Source: Euryarchaeota archaeon TMED117 (lineage in GTDB: Archaea > Thermoplasmatota > Poseidoniia > Poseidoniales > Poseidoniaceae). Taken from it: a DNA stretch of 5,591 nucleotides. The stretch is taken from assembly GCA_002171315.2 (NCBI GenBank), contig NHFS02000007.1, forward strand, positions 13,951 to 19,541. The letters are read 5' to 3'. The notes under the pieces are model-generated. The model had not been told where the DNA came from and did no database searches. It worked only from the letters and a program-made list of their open reading frames with translations. The translations under genes and the position numbers were made by a program. Below are positions 1-5,591 of this stretch, one piece after another (position 1 is the first letter of the stretch; the number at the start of each line of letters is the position of its first letter).

Positions 1-2
1 GC

Positions 3-746
3 ATGAGGCTCATGTTTAATTTCACTTCAGACGAGGGGGTTGAGATTTTTAACCGGCGTCTTAAGGACACTCGGCTAATTCAAATCTCTTGGATATTGCC
101 AACAGTATCCATTTTACTTGCAACTTTCATTCATTATTTTTCAGGAAATTATCGAGACATACCCTTTTTCATATCTGAAACTGATCATCCTGGAATGGAA
201 GATCATATTTTTTCAATCGGCCTCTTTTTATCCGCATTAATACAGATTGTAGTGGCAGTCCGACTCTACATCTTGTTCAAACCTATTGCTTCGCCGAAAC
301 TACATCTTGTCGCCCTATTGTGTGGATTAGTGACTTCGACACACCTAGCAGTCCTCGCATTTGTAACGATGGAACAAAACCTTGAGATTCATATTTACAC
401 AGCAATGGTGGTCTTCCATGGAGGTTTTGCATGGGCGTTTGCAACACATTTCTCATTGCCGAAATCCAATTCAAAGGGGAGAAGGATTCGAATCTACTCG
501 TTATTGATTGCTTTTACATCTCTTATGGTGATGTCATTATCAATTCGTGATGGAATCAAAACCGGAGAAGAGGAATTAGGGATTCATTCTTCTGAGATTC
601 AATTAGAATATCTGCAACCATGGGTTAATTATGCTGCTCCAGCAGAATACCTGCTCTTCTTTGGACTTATAGGATGTTTAGCTTCATTCCGAGGGGACAT
701 CAAGGAACACGCCAGCAAGGGTCAAGATTCGCCTATCGAGCGTTGA
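3..746 (+). CDS. Six-helix membrane protein, Frag1/DRAM/Sfk1-like
   Basis: The 247-residue product has about six hydrophobic segments, near residues 25-45, 68-92, 98-121, 128-150, 161-180 and 212-228. The layout matches the Frag1/DRAM/Sfk1 family as I remember it. Helix 1 is followed by a short loop with P53-F-F-I-S-E-T60 and P63, where eukaryotic DRAM has a P-x-I-S-D-T-G...P-E motif, then I69-F70 leading into helix 2. A glycine-containing helix 3 follows, then H139-G140-G141 opening the next helix region, and an E215...F219-G-L-I pattern near the last helix. Eukaryotic members are membrane proteins linked to lysosomes, autophagy or GPI-anchor/phosphoinositide handling; no function can be assigned here. 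The ATG at 3 lies only two bases inside the window, so the true start may be upstream, or at the ATG at 12. The last 63 bp overlap the 3' end of mutY on the other strand. The coding assignment is fairly sure; the family call rests on recall of motifs. Confidence 0.72.
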   Translation: MRLMFNFTSDEGVEIFNRRLKDTRLIQISWILPTVSILLATFIHYFSGNYRDIPFFISETDHPGMEDHIFSIGLFLSALIQIVVAVRLYILFKPIASPKLHLVALLCGLVTSTHLAVLAFVTMEQNLEIHIYTAMVVFHGGFAWAFATHFSLPKSNSKGRRIRIYSLLIAFTSLMVMSLSIRDGIKTGEEELGIHSSEIQLEYLQPWVNYAAPAEYLLFFGLIGCLASFRGDIKEHASKGQDSPIER

Positions 747-1631
747 AAGCGCGACATTATTGGGATCAATCCCCTGTTTGCATGTATCTTTCCAAACCTG
801 AACAGTCATTGTTCGATGTGATAGAACATGCCGAATAGATCCGAGATACTCAAGTCCTTTCGTATTGATATCATCTTCTATTTGAGGACCCCAAAGACCT
901 GCGAATAATCCTGAATTGGGGCGTTGTATCAATTCAGGTCGCCCATGAGAATCGATCTTTACAACACATCGAAGTTCGACACGTTTTTTCTTTTGCTTCT
1001 TAGGTTGTGGCAATTCATTTGCTCGCAAAGTACCTTTGCAACTTTCATGCACTGGGCATACATCACACAATGGATTTCTTGGTCGGCAAATCAGTGCCCC
1101 AAGTTCCATCATCGCTTGATTCCAATCTCCTGGATGCTCACGAACAAGATTCAAATCGGCAAATACTTGGACATCTTTTACAGATGGATTTTCTTTATTG
1201 GTTTGACGAGCCATTACTCGACGAACGTTTCCGTCAACGCATGCAACTGGATGATTGAACGCAATCGAAGCAACTGCAGCAGCAGTGTAAGGACCGATTC
1301 CTGGCAAGGCTAGAAGTTCGTCGTATGTTGAAGGAAGAACTCCTTCATAATCGGTTTCCACAATCTGAGACAGTGCATGAAGTCGCCTTGCCCTGGAGTA
1401 ATATCCGGCACCTTGCCAAAGGAAGAGAACTTCATCCACCTCAGATTCTGCCATCGAAGAAGGAGTTGGGAATCGCTCAAATAATCGCTGATGATATTCT
1501 ATGCCACGTTCCATTTGCGTTTGTTGAAGAAGAATTTCAGACAATAAAATCGACCAAGGAGATGGATTCATTCGCCATGCCAAGGCCCGTTGATTTTTGT
1601 TAAACCAATTCAGAAGAGCATCTTGATTCAA
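684..1631 (-). CDS. mutY: A/G-specific adenine DNA glycosylase MutY
   Basis: This base-excision-repair enzyme removes adenine mispaired with 8-oxoguanine, preventing G:C to T:A changes. The 315-residue protein has the full set of family landmarks. The catalytic glutamate is E32 in SEILLQQTQ. WQGAGYYSRARRLH lies at 72-85. The helix-hairpin-helix LPGIGPYTAAAV spans 109-120, and the catalytic aspartate is D133 in VDGNVRRV. The cluster cysteines C182, C189, C192 and C198 are spaced C-x6-C-x2-C-x5-C, exact for the 4Fe-4S loop. A Nudix-like C-terminal domain (about 217-315) includes RPNSGLFAGLWGP and S271-H272, matching the FSH loop that reads 8-oxoguanine. The start is TTG at 1631, overlapping the upstream gene's stop as TTGA, with GGAGG ten bases upstream. 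No in-frame ATG fits, since the first internal one (M21) would cut into the N-terminal helix. The 3' end runs 63 bp into the convergent membrane-protein gene. The identification is very secure. Confidence 0.96.
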   Translation of the reverse strand: MNQDALLNWFNKNQRALAWRMNPSPWSILLSEILLQQTQMERGIEYHQRLFERFPTPSSMAESEVDEVLFLWQGAGYYSRARRLHALSQIVETDYEGVLPSTYDELLALPGIGPYTAAAVASIAFNHPVACVDGNVRRVMARQTNKENPSVKDVQVFADLNLVREHPGDWNQAMMELGALICRPRNPLCDVCPVHESCKGTLRANELPQPKKQKKKRVELRCVVKIDSHGRPELIQRPNSGLFAGLWGPQIEDDINTKGLEYLGSIRHVLSHRTMTVQVWKDTCKQGIDPNNVALSTLDRRILTLAGVFLDVPSE

Positions 1632-2287
1632 TCGCCCATCGCCTCCGCATCAATCAATGCAGAAGCGACATCTAGGTCTTGATCAGCATCACCAAATGAA
1701 CCACGTTCCTGTTCAGACATGTCCCCACACTCAAGAGCGTAATCGAGGACATTTTTTACTGCCTCAGGATGAAATTGGACAGAACGAATTGGCCGAGTAG
1801 GATGTCGACAAGCAGCGATGTTACAATGTTCTGTAGAAGCGATAACTTCCATTTCACCACTGTTGGTGACGAATTCTTGATGCGTGAACAATTGTTTCAC
1901 CTTTGTACCATTTTGATATGTCACTTCCGCCATAAAGGCATGATTCTTGTCATCTCGTTCAATCCTCCCTCCAAACGCTGCACAGATTATTTGGTGTCCG
2001 AAGCAAATCCCCAGTATTTCTGCTTTTGAATTCTGAATTAATGAGACGACTGCATCCATCCACGGCTCCCATAAAGTAACATTCTTACGACTACCTGTAA
2101 TCACAATCACATCCGTTTCTAACGGTTGTTTTACTCTGGTTCCGAATGGATACTTTCGTGGATTTTCAATATGTGGAGACCAAAGAAAAACATCGTATCC
2201 AGGGAAATGCCTGATGATCTCCTCGCATCCTTTCTCGCCAAATGCTTGACGTTCAGCAAGCAAGTCTACAATAAGGAGGCGCTTCAT
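1628..2287 (-). CDS. Stand-alone class I glutamine amidotransferase (GMP-synthase-like)
   Basis: The 219-residue protein is a single class I (triad) glutaminase domain. The nucleophile elbow G93-I-C95-F-G-H-Q gives catalytic C95, and Q171-F-H173-P-E175 gives the His and Glu of the triad. VITGSRKNV at 62-70 followed by W73-E-P-W76 is the pattern of COG0518-type 'GMP synthase-like' amidotransferases. True GuaA glutaminase subunits usually have an SGGP loop there, so I would not call it guaA. Such enzymes release ammonia from glutamine, or hydrolyse related gamma-glutamyl amides; the acceptor here is unknown and no synthetase partner is visible. After the triad there is an acidic tail: residues 186-219 hold 11 Asp/Glu and one Arg. 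The ATG at 2287 lies six bases after the oxidoreductase stop and has no clear Shine-Dalgarno sequence, suggesting translation coupled to the upstream gene. Its TGA stop overlaps the mutY TTG. The fold is certain, the role unknown. Confidence 0.9.
   Translation of the reverse strand: MKRLLIVDLLAERQAFGEKGCEEIIRHFPGYDVFLWSPHIENPRKYPFGTRVKQPLETDVIVITGSRKNVTLWEPWMDAVVSLIQNSKAEILGICFGHQIICAAFGGRIERDDKNHAFMAEVTYQNGTKVKQLFTHQEFVTNSGEMEVIASTEHCNIAACRHPTRPIRSVQFHPEAVKNVLDYALECGDMSEQERGSFGDADQDLDVASALIDAEAMGD
1642..1646 (-). promoter_or_regulatory. Likely ribosome binding site of mutY, inside the amidotransferase gene
   Basis: On the minus strand, GGAGG lies ten bases before the TTG at 1631, within the last codons of the upstream amidotransferase gene. 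The spacing is slightly long but usable. Together with the TTGA stop/start overlap it supports the TTG start and translational coupling of the two genes. Confidence 0.5.
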
Positions 2288-2293
2288 AACGAT

Positions 2294-4333
2294 CTATGCT
2301 GATTTTGCTGCTTCAATTTTAGCATCGTTTGATTTAATTTGTTCCCAAACGAGTTCGGCAATATCCTTTACCTCAATGTTTGAATCAATTGCTGATAGGC
2401 CATCAGTGACCATTGTTGAGCAGAATGGACAGCCTACTGCAACAGTATCAGCGCCGGTTGCTGCAAGTTCCTTAGCCCGAATGATGTTGACTCGATCATT
2501 TCCTTCTGGAACAGATTCTTCCATCCACATCTGAGCGCCACCTGCTCCACAACAGAATGAACCACGTCCATGGCGTTCTGCTTCAACATCCACGCCACCA
2601 ATTATGTCACGTGGAGCATCGTATTCTCCACCTATTCTTCCGAGATAACATGGGTCGTGATAGGTTACGGATCCATCATGCTTCGGCTCAGGTAGTTTTC
2701 CTTCACTTTGGAGGTGAGCAATCAGTTGTGAGTGGTGCATGACTTCGATGTCTTCTCCACCATAGTCCTTGTATTCCTTGCCTAGTGTATGGAAGCAATG
2801 AGGGCAAGATGCAACGACTTTCTTCACACCGAGTTCATCAAAGGTTTCCAGATTGGTTTCAGCAAGCATTTGGAAGAGATATTCATTGCCTGCGCGTCGT
2901 GCTGCATCTCCACTGCAACCTTCTTGCATTCCAAGAATACCAACGTCCAATCCGGCTTCTTTCATAATTGAGATCGTGTCTCGAGCGACCTTTTTGTTAC
3001 GTTCATCAAAGGAGGCCGCACAGCCTGCGAAGTAAATGTATTCAGCTGGTTCAGCCACCTTTACATCAAGATCAGCAGCCCAGTCACCTCGCTCGTGTGA
3101 TGGAAGACCGTAAGGGTTTGAATCGGATTCTAGGTTCTCAATAGTAGCCATAAGCGGCATGATTGTGTCCTCAACTGATTCATCAAATTCCATTCGCTCC
3201 ATCATGAGGTGACGACGGGCATCGGTGAGTTTGGGTACATGTTCGATGTTCACAGGGCATACATCGACACAAGCATGACAGGTTGTGCATGCCCAAACCG
3301 CTTCTTCACCAAATCGAGCAATGATGTCTTCTTCAGGTGTTTCTCCAGCAAATAGTTGCGATGAATGCTCATTGGCATAATTACGAACATCGTGAATGAT
3401 TTGCATTGGGTTGAGAGATTTACCTGAGGCATATGCAGGACATACGTCTTGACAACGGGCACAGGAGGTACACGCCCATCCATCGATAAGGCTCCTCCAT
3501 GTGAGTTGTGTGAAACTTGAGGCTCCAAAGGTTTCCAATTCTAAATCATCCAAAGCCACAGCTGAGCCACTTTCATCCGTTTCAAGAGGTCGCATTTTTG
3601 CCATTGGTTCTGTATCAAAGAAGGCGACGTTTGGTAATGCCATGACCAAATGCATATGCTTGGACAGTGGAATCAAGAAAAGGAAGGTACAAATCGCAAC
3701 CATGTGAGCCCAGTAGGCGATATTAATCGTACCTTGGCTTGGTGAGAACGTATCAGCAACCCATGCTCCTATCATTTCCCAAGTTGGATCAGGATTTTCT
3801 CCAGCTTCGACAACGTAGGACGTTGTGCAAATTGTCATAATCAGGAGTAAAATCACGTTACCTTCAAGTTGCGACTTTCCTTTCAATTTCTCAGGAGTGA
3901 AAAGAATACGTCGGTTAAGAGCAAGGAAACAACCGAGAAGCGCACTTGTGTATCCAAGTTCAACCATCCCATTCCAAATTCCATTCAAGAATTCAGGGAG
4001 GATGTGTTCACTAAATCGATTTGCTGTTGCTAAGTCAAGCATGTCGGAAGAGAGCATCAAAAAGCCCCAGAACATGAGTACGTGCATTGTTCCTGCAACT
4101 TTGTCCTCCAAGACCTTCTTTTGACCTAACCAAACTGTAAGAGTCTCTTTCAAACGCTTGCCCCAAGAATCAAAACGCTTGTCTGGAGCTCCCAAAAGAA
4201 CCAGGCGAGTTGCTTTTTGAACCTGATATGTAAAGAAAGCAATCGACACACCACCGAGGATTAAAAGGAGATAATACCCACTAATTCCCGCATAGGAAAC
4301 ATCCAGTGGATGGGTCATCATGTTGTAAGCCAA
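2294..4333 (-). CDS. Membrane-bound Fe-S oxidoreductase, HdrD/EtfD type with cytochrome-b-like N-terminus
   Basis: This 679-residue redox protein appears to be a fusion. The N-terminal 240 residues hold about five membrane helices (near 19-39, 83-101, 123-141, 158-175, 204-229), like the NarI/HdrE haem-b domain; H84, H210, H226 and H228 are candidate haem ligands. A cytoplasmic part follows with two 4Fe-4S sites: C288/C291/C294/C298 and C349/C352/C355/C359. Two CCG domains come next. The first has C438, C473, C510 and C513, with E-G-C-S-G-D in place of the usual CCG. The second is canonical, with C562, C594-C595, C635 and C638. This order, and the single Cys in the first CCG motif followed by ARRAGNEYLFQ, resemble EtfD-type proteins (mycobacterial Rv0338c group) that pass electrons from electron-transfer flavoprotein to the quinone pool. 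That role is inferred, since no etfAB is in view. The longest start is TTG at 4333; the ATGs at 4321 and 4318 are equally plausible, and no strong ribosome site decides. It heads the minus-strand cluster. Confidence 0.9.
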   Translation of the reverse strand: MAYNMMTHPLDVSYAGISGYYLLLILGGVSIAFFTYQVQKATRLVLLGAPDKRFDSWGKRLKETLTVWLGQKKVLEDKVAGTMHVLMFWGFLMLSSDMLDLATANRFSEHILPEFLNGIWNGMVELGYTSALLGCFLALNRRILFTPEKLKGKSQLEGNVILLLIMTICTTSYVVEAGENPDPTWEMIGAWVADTFSPSQGTINIAYWAHMVAICTFLFLIPLSKHMHLVMALPNVAFFDTEPMAKMRPLETDESGSAVALDDLELETFGASSFTQLTWRSLIDGWACTSCARCQDVCPAYASGKSLNPMQIIHDVRNYANEHSSQLFAGETPEEDIIARFGEEAVWACTTCHACVDVCPVNIEHVPKLTDARRHLMMERMEFDESVEDTIMPLMATIENLESDSNPYGLPSHERGDWAADLDVKVAEPAEYIYFAGCAASFDERNKKVARDTISIMKEAGLDVGILGMQEGCSGDAARRAGNEYLFQMLAETNLETFDELGVKKVVASCPHCFHTLGKEYKDYGGEDIEVMHHSQLIAHLQSEGKLPEPKHDGSVTYHDPCYLGRIGGEYDAPRDIIGGVDVEAERHGRGSFCCGAGGAQMWMEESVPEGNDRVNIIRAKELAATGADTVAVGCPFCSTMVTDGLSAIDSNIEVKDIAELVWEQIKSNDAKIEAAKSA

Positions 4334-4343
4334 GGGCCTTCAA

Positions 4344-4393
4344 TGTTTCAACCCAACGATTGAAACAATACCAATCCTAATGATTGTGAAACA
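4344..4393. repeat. Three copies of TGAAACA/TGTTTCA in a divergent intergenic region
   Basis: The 72 bp between the oxidoreductase (minus) and mevalonate kinase (plus) hold a perfect 8-bp inverted repeat: TGTTTCAA at 4344-4351 and TTGAAACA at 4360-4367, separated by 8 bp. A third half-site, TGAAACAA at 4387-4394, repeats 4361-4368 directly, 26 bp downstream. Half-sites of this type in a shared promoter region look like binding sites for a dimeric regulator controlling one or both genes. I see no strong TATA box for either gene here, so the promoters themselves cannot be placed. The repeats are plain in the sequence; regulatory use is inference. Confidence 0.5.
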
Positions 4394-4396
4394 ACT

Positions 4397-4403
4397 GGAG
4401 GAG
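4397..4403 (+). promoter_or_regulatory. Ribosome binding site of mevalonate kinase
   Basis: GGAGGAG precedes the ATG at 4406 by two bases, or four if only GGAGG (4397-4401) is counted. It matches the anti-Shine-Dalgarno CCUCC expected at the archaeal 16S 3' end. It implies a leadered mRNA for this gene, unlike the probably leaderless TBP gene downstream, and supports the ATG at 4406 as the start. Confidence 0.7.
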
Positions 4404-4405
4404 CC

Positions 4406-5410
4406 ATGGTGAAAGCGAGCGCTCCAGGAAAGTGTATTCTTTTCGGAGAGCATGCTGTCGTTTACGGACAACCTGCAGTCGCTTGTAGCATTAACCAACG
4501 AATGGTTGTGGAACTGGAAGAGGAGAAAAAATTTGATTCATGGCGACTTGATGGAGCGATTTTGAATTTTTCAAAACACCCACATATTGATTTTCTCAAA
4601 GATCAGTTATGGCCAGAGAATGTTAAGCCACCACTCAAAATTCGAATACGAGGGACCGTCCCTGCTGCCTCTGGTCTTGGTTCATCAGCAGCGTTGTCAG
4701 TTGCTTTAGTGGCTGCTTTACAACAACTCAGGGATGAAGATATTGACGCAGGAATTGCTGGGCTATTATCCCACCAAGCTGAAGCATTCGCGCAGGGCGG
4801 AAGAGCAAGTCCAATCGACACGGCAACAAGTGCATCAGGAGGGTTTGTTGTCCTTTCAGATACAGTCAACGAAACTCTTGACCACATTGGCGAGAGATCA
4901 TTGCAATATCAAGACGAAATTACTACATGGCAATTGCATTCATTCATTGCAGACATCCCTGACGATACGTTTCTTGTCATTGGTAACACGGGCGTTCATG
5001 CCTCAACATCAAAACAAGTAGCAAAAGTAGCCTCATTGCTTGAAAAACAACCAGAACGTCACGTTGAGATTGAAGCGATTGGATCTATTGCTCGAAGAGG
5101 GATTGAAGCACTACGTGCAGGAGATATGGAATCGGTTGGGAAGGCGATGACTGAAAATCACATCGTTTTACGTTCGTTAGGTGTTTCTTCACCAGAATTA
5201 GAAAAACTCATCAAAGCAGCTGCACCTTCGAGTTTGGGTGTTAAATTAACTGGTTCAGGAGGTGGTGGATGTATGATTGCATTAACCAAAAATCCCGAAC
5301 AAACAGTTGGAGCAATTGAGATGGAAGGTGGAAGAGCATTCATCTCCCCCTTTAACTCACCTGGAGTTCGTATTGAGACCCTCTCATCACAGGATAGTGG
5401 CCCTCAGTAG
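4406..5410 (+). CDS. mvk: Mevalonate kinase, archaeal type (GHMP kinase)
   Basis: This cytosolic enzyme phosphorylates mevalonate with ATP to mevalonate 5-phosphate, an early step toward the isoprenoid chains of archaeal lipids. The 334 residues show the GHMP motifs in order. Motif 1 is G8-K9-C-I-L-F-G-E15-H-A-V-V-Y-G-Q-P (8-23). The ATP-binding loop P86-A-A-S-G-L-G-S-S-A-A spans 86-96. The catalytic-aspartate motif GRASPIDTATSASGG spans 132-146, with D138. T195-G-V-H-A-S-T-S-K follows, and the C-terminal motif K280-L-T-G-S-G-G-G-G is at 280-288. The G-x-A-S-x-x-D-T form of the third motif matches archaeal mevalonate kinases rather than the bacterial/eukaryotic PSGID form. Presence of the catalytic Lys and Asp argues against the mevalonate-3-kinase/decarboxylase branch. 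Length fits the family. The start is supported by GGAGG just upstream. The gene is divergent from the oxidoreductase and is followed by a T6 tract, so it is probably transcribed alone. Confidence 0.95.
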   Translation: MVKASAPGKCILFGEHAVVYGQPAVACSINQRMVVELEEEKKFDSWRLDGAILNFSKHPHIDFLKDQLWPENVKPPLKIRIRGTVPAASGLGSSAALSVALVAALQQLRDEDIDAGIAGLLSHQAEAFAQGGRASPIDTATSASGGFVVLSDTVNETLDHIGERSLQYQDEITTWQLHSFIADIPDDTFLVIGNTGVHASTSKQVAKVASLLEKQPERHVEIEAIGSIARRGIEALRAGDMESVGKAMTENHIVLRSLGVSSPELEKLIKAAAPSSLGVKLTGSGGGGCMIALTKNPEQTVGAIEMEGGRAFISPFNSPGVRIETLSSQDSGPQ

Positions 5411-5414
5411 ATTG

Positions 5415-5420
5415 TTTTTT
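5415..5420 (+). terminator. Oligo-T terminator after mevalonate kinase
   Basis: A run of six T starts five bases after the TAG stop of mevalonate kinase and lies about 35 bp before the TBP TATA box. Archaeal RNA polymerases stop at T-rich tracts without needing a hairpin, and none precedes this tract. The short length makes it a modest signal. Confidence 0.55.
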
Positions 5421-5436
5421 ACTGTCATAATACCCA

Positions 5437-5454
5437 CTGCGGCAGAGCCGTCAG
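5437..5454. repeat. Imperfect dyad abutting the TBP TATA box
   Basis: The sequence CTG-CGGC-AGA-GCCG-T-CAG is a near-palindrome: a CGGC/GCCG core (5440-5443 and 5447-5450) around a three-base centre, with CTG and CAG arms and one unpaired T at 5451. It ends one base before the TATA box, where TFB would contact DNA. It lies upstream of the expected start of transcription, so it would act as DNA (an operator or a binding site beside the TFB contact region) rather than as an RNA hairpin of the TBP mRNA. Use as an operator is inference. Confidence 0.4.
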
Positions 5455-5462
5455 TTTATATA
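5455..5462 (+). promoter_or_regulatory. Archaeal TATA box of the TBP gene
   Basis: TTTATATA is a textbook archaeal TATA element. Its centre is about 26-27 bp upstream of the A of the ATG at 5485, which is the usual distance from TATA centre to transcription start. Transcription should therefore begin at or next to the start codon, giving a leaderless mRNA. The bases just upstream (GCCGTCAG) are not the purine-rich BRE consensus. Confidence 0.75.
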
Positions 5463-5484
5463 CTCCGGGCAGAAGGATGGTGAC

Positions 5485-5591
5485 ATGACCACCGATGAAG
5501 AGCGTTTGACAGTAGTCAACGTCGTTGCTAGTACCCGTGTTGCCGAAGAACTTGATCTCCCTGACATTGCAATTCAACTCAATTGTGAGTA
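5485..5591 (+). CDS. tbp: TATA-box-binding protein (TBP), 5' part only
   Basis: Only the first 35 codons are present; the gene continues past the right edge. The product begins MTTDEERLTVVNVVAST and continues with a V-A-E-E-L-D-L-P-D-I-A-I-Q-L-N-C-E stretch. This matches the start of the first TBP repeat, where (I/L)xVxNVVAS is followed by a (L)DL..IA..L strand-helix pattern, and the usual next element is a Y-N-P-E segment. TBP binds the TATA box and recruits TFB and RNA polymerase, so this is a general transcription factor. The ATG at 5485 is supported by the TATA box 26-27 bp upstream. An upstream ATG at 5477 is out of frame and closes after three codons. Whether the genome has other TBP genes cannot be judged here. 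Confidence 0.93.
   Translation, partial: MTTDEERLTVVNVVASTRVAEELDLPDIAIQLNCE

Noticed and set aside
924..1603. Several open frames on the + strand opposite mutY
   Set aside because: They lie antisense to a gene with all MutY catalytic and cluster residues, have no recognisable domains, and look like frame shadows.
1628..2287. Calling the amidotransferase GuaA (GMP synthase glutaminase subunit)
   Set aside because: It has TGSR instead of the SGGP loop, is longer than usual archaeal subunits and has no GuaAb neighbour. Only the fold can be supported.
3250..3528. A 92-codon minus-strand frame inside the oxidoreductase gene
   Set aside because: It lies in another frame over the ferredoxin-like cysteine region of the real gene, and its Cys/His pattern is not a known motif.
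2294..4333. Calling the oxidoreductase a methanogen heterodisulfide reductase subunit
   Set aside because: The first CCG motif has a single cysteine, the cytochrome-b-like part is fused, and nothing nearby suggests methanogenesis.
4603..4887. A 94-codon minus-strand frame opposite mevalonate kinase
   Set aside because: It is antisense to the GHMP ATP-binding and catalytic motifs, and its Ala/Ser/Pro-rich product is typical of a shadow frame.
4406..5410. Mevalonate-3-kinase of the Thermoplasma pathway
   Set aside because: That enzyme resembles mevalonate diphosphate decarboxylase. This protein has the archaeal mevalonate kinase motifs, including K9 and D138.
5440..5450. CGGC-AGA-GCCG as the stem of an intrinsic terminator for mevalonate kinase
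   Set aside because: The T-run lies before the stem (5415-5420), not after it, so the arrangement is not that of a hairpin terminator.
1..5591. CRISPR array, insertion sequence, tRNA or rRNA
   Set aside because: No spaced direct-repeat array, transposase-like frame, terminal inverted repeats or RNA gene signature was seen, and coding genes fill almost the whole window.

Overview
The window reads as chromosomal DNA from a mesophilic archaeon. The best guess is the Thermoplasmatota / Marine Group II (Poseidoniales) type, but this is inferred from gene content and style, not from a marker search. Archaeal evidence is the start of a TATA-box-binding protein gene at the right edge, with a TATA box at the distance expected of a leaderless transcript, and an archaeal-type mevalonate kinase for isoprenoid lipid synthesis. 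The DNA is moderately AT-rich, genes are tightly packed, and two genes appear to use TTG starts.

Layout, left to right. (1) A six-helix membrane protein on the + strand (3-746) resembles the Frag1/DRAM/Sfk1 family, best known from eukaryotes. (2) A three-gene minus-strand cluster runs from 4333 down to 684. Its first gene is a membrane-anchored iron-sulfur oxidoreductase with a cytochrome-b-like N-terminus, two 4Fe-4S sites and two CCG domains (HdrD / EtfD type). Six bases later comes a stand-alone class I glutamine amidotransferase. Its stop overlaps the TTG start of MutY adenine DNA glycosylase as TTGA. MutY and the membrane protein converge, and their 3' ends overlap by 63 bp. (3) A 72-bp divergent intergenic region carries three copies of TGAAACA/TGTTTCA, two of them forming a perfect 8-bp inverted repeat. 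(4) Mevalonate kinase (4406-5410, +) is followed by a T6 tract. (5) A 74-bp gap holds an imperfect dyad abutting a TATA box, followed by the truncated TBP gene.

The genes do not form one pathway. The oxidoreductase probably moves electrons between a soluble donor (perhaps an electron-transfer flavoprotein) and the membrane quinone pool. MutY removes adenine opposite 8-oxoguanine. Mevalonate kinase feeds lipid synthesis, and TBP is the general transcription factor. I found no mobile element, CRISPR array, tRNA, rRNA or convincing new multi-gene system. The least explained items are the two small regulatory regions, the DRAM-like protein, and the amidotransferase of unknown substrate between a redox gene and a repair gene.
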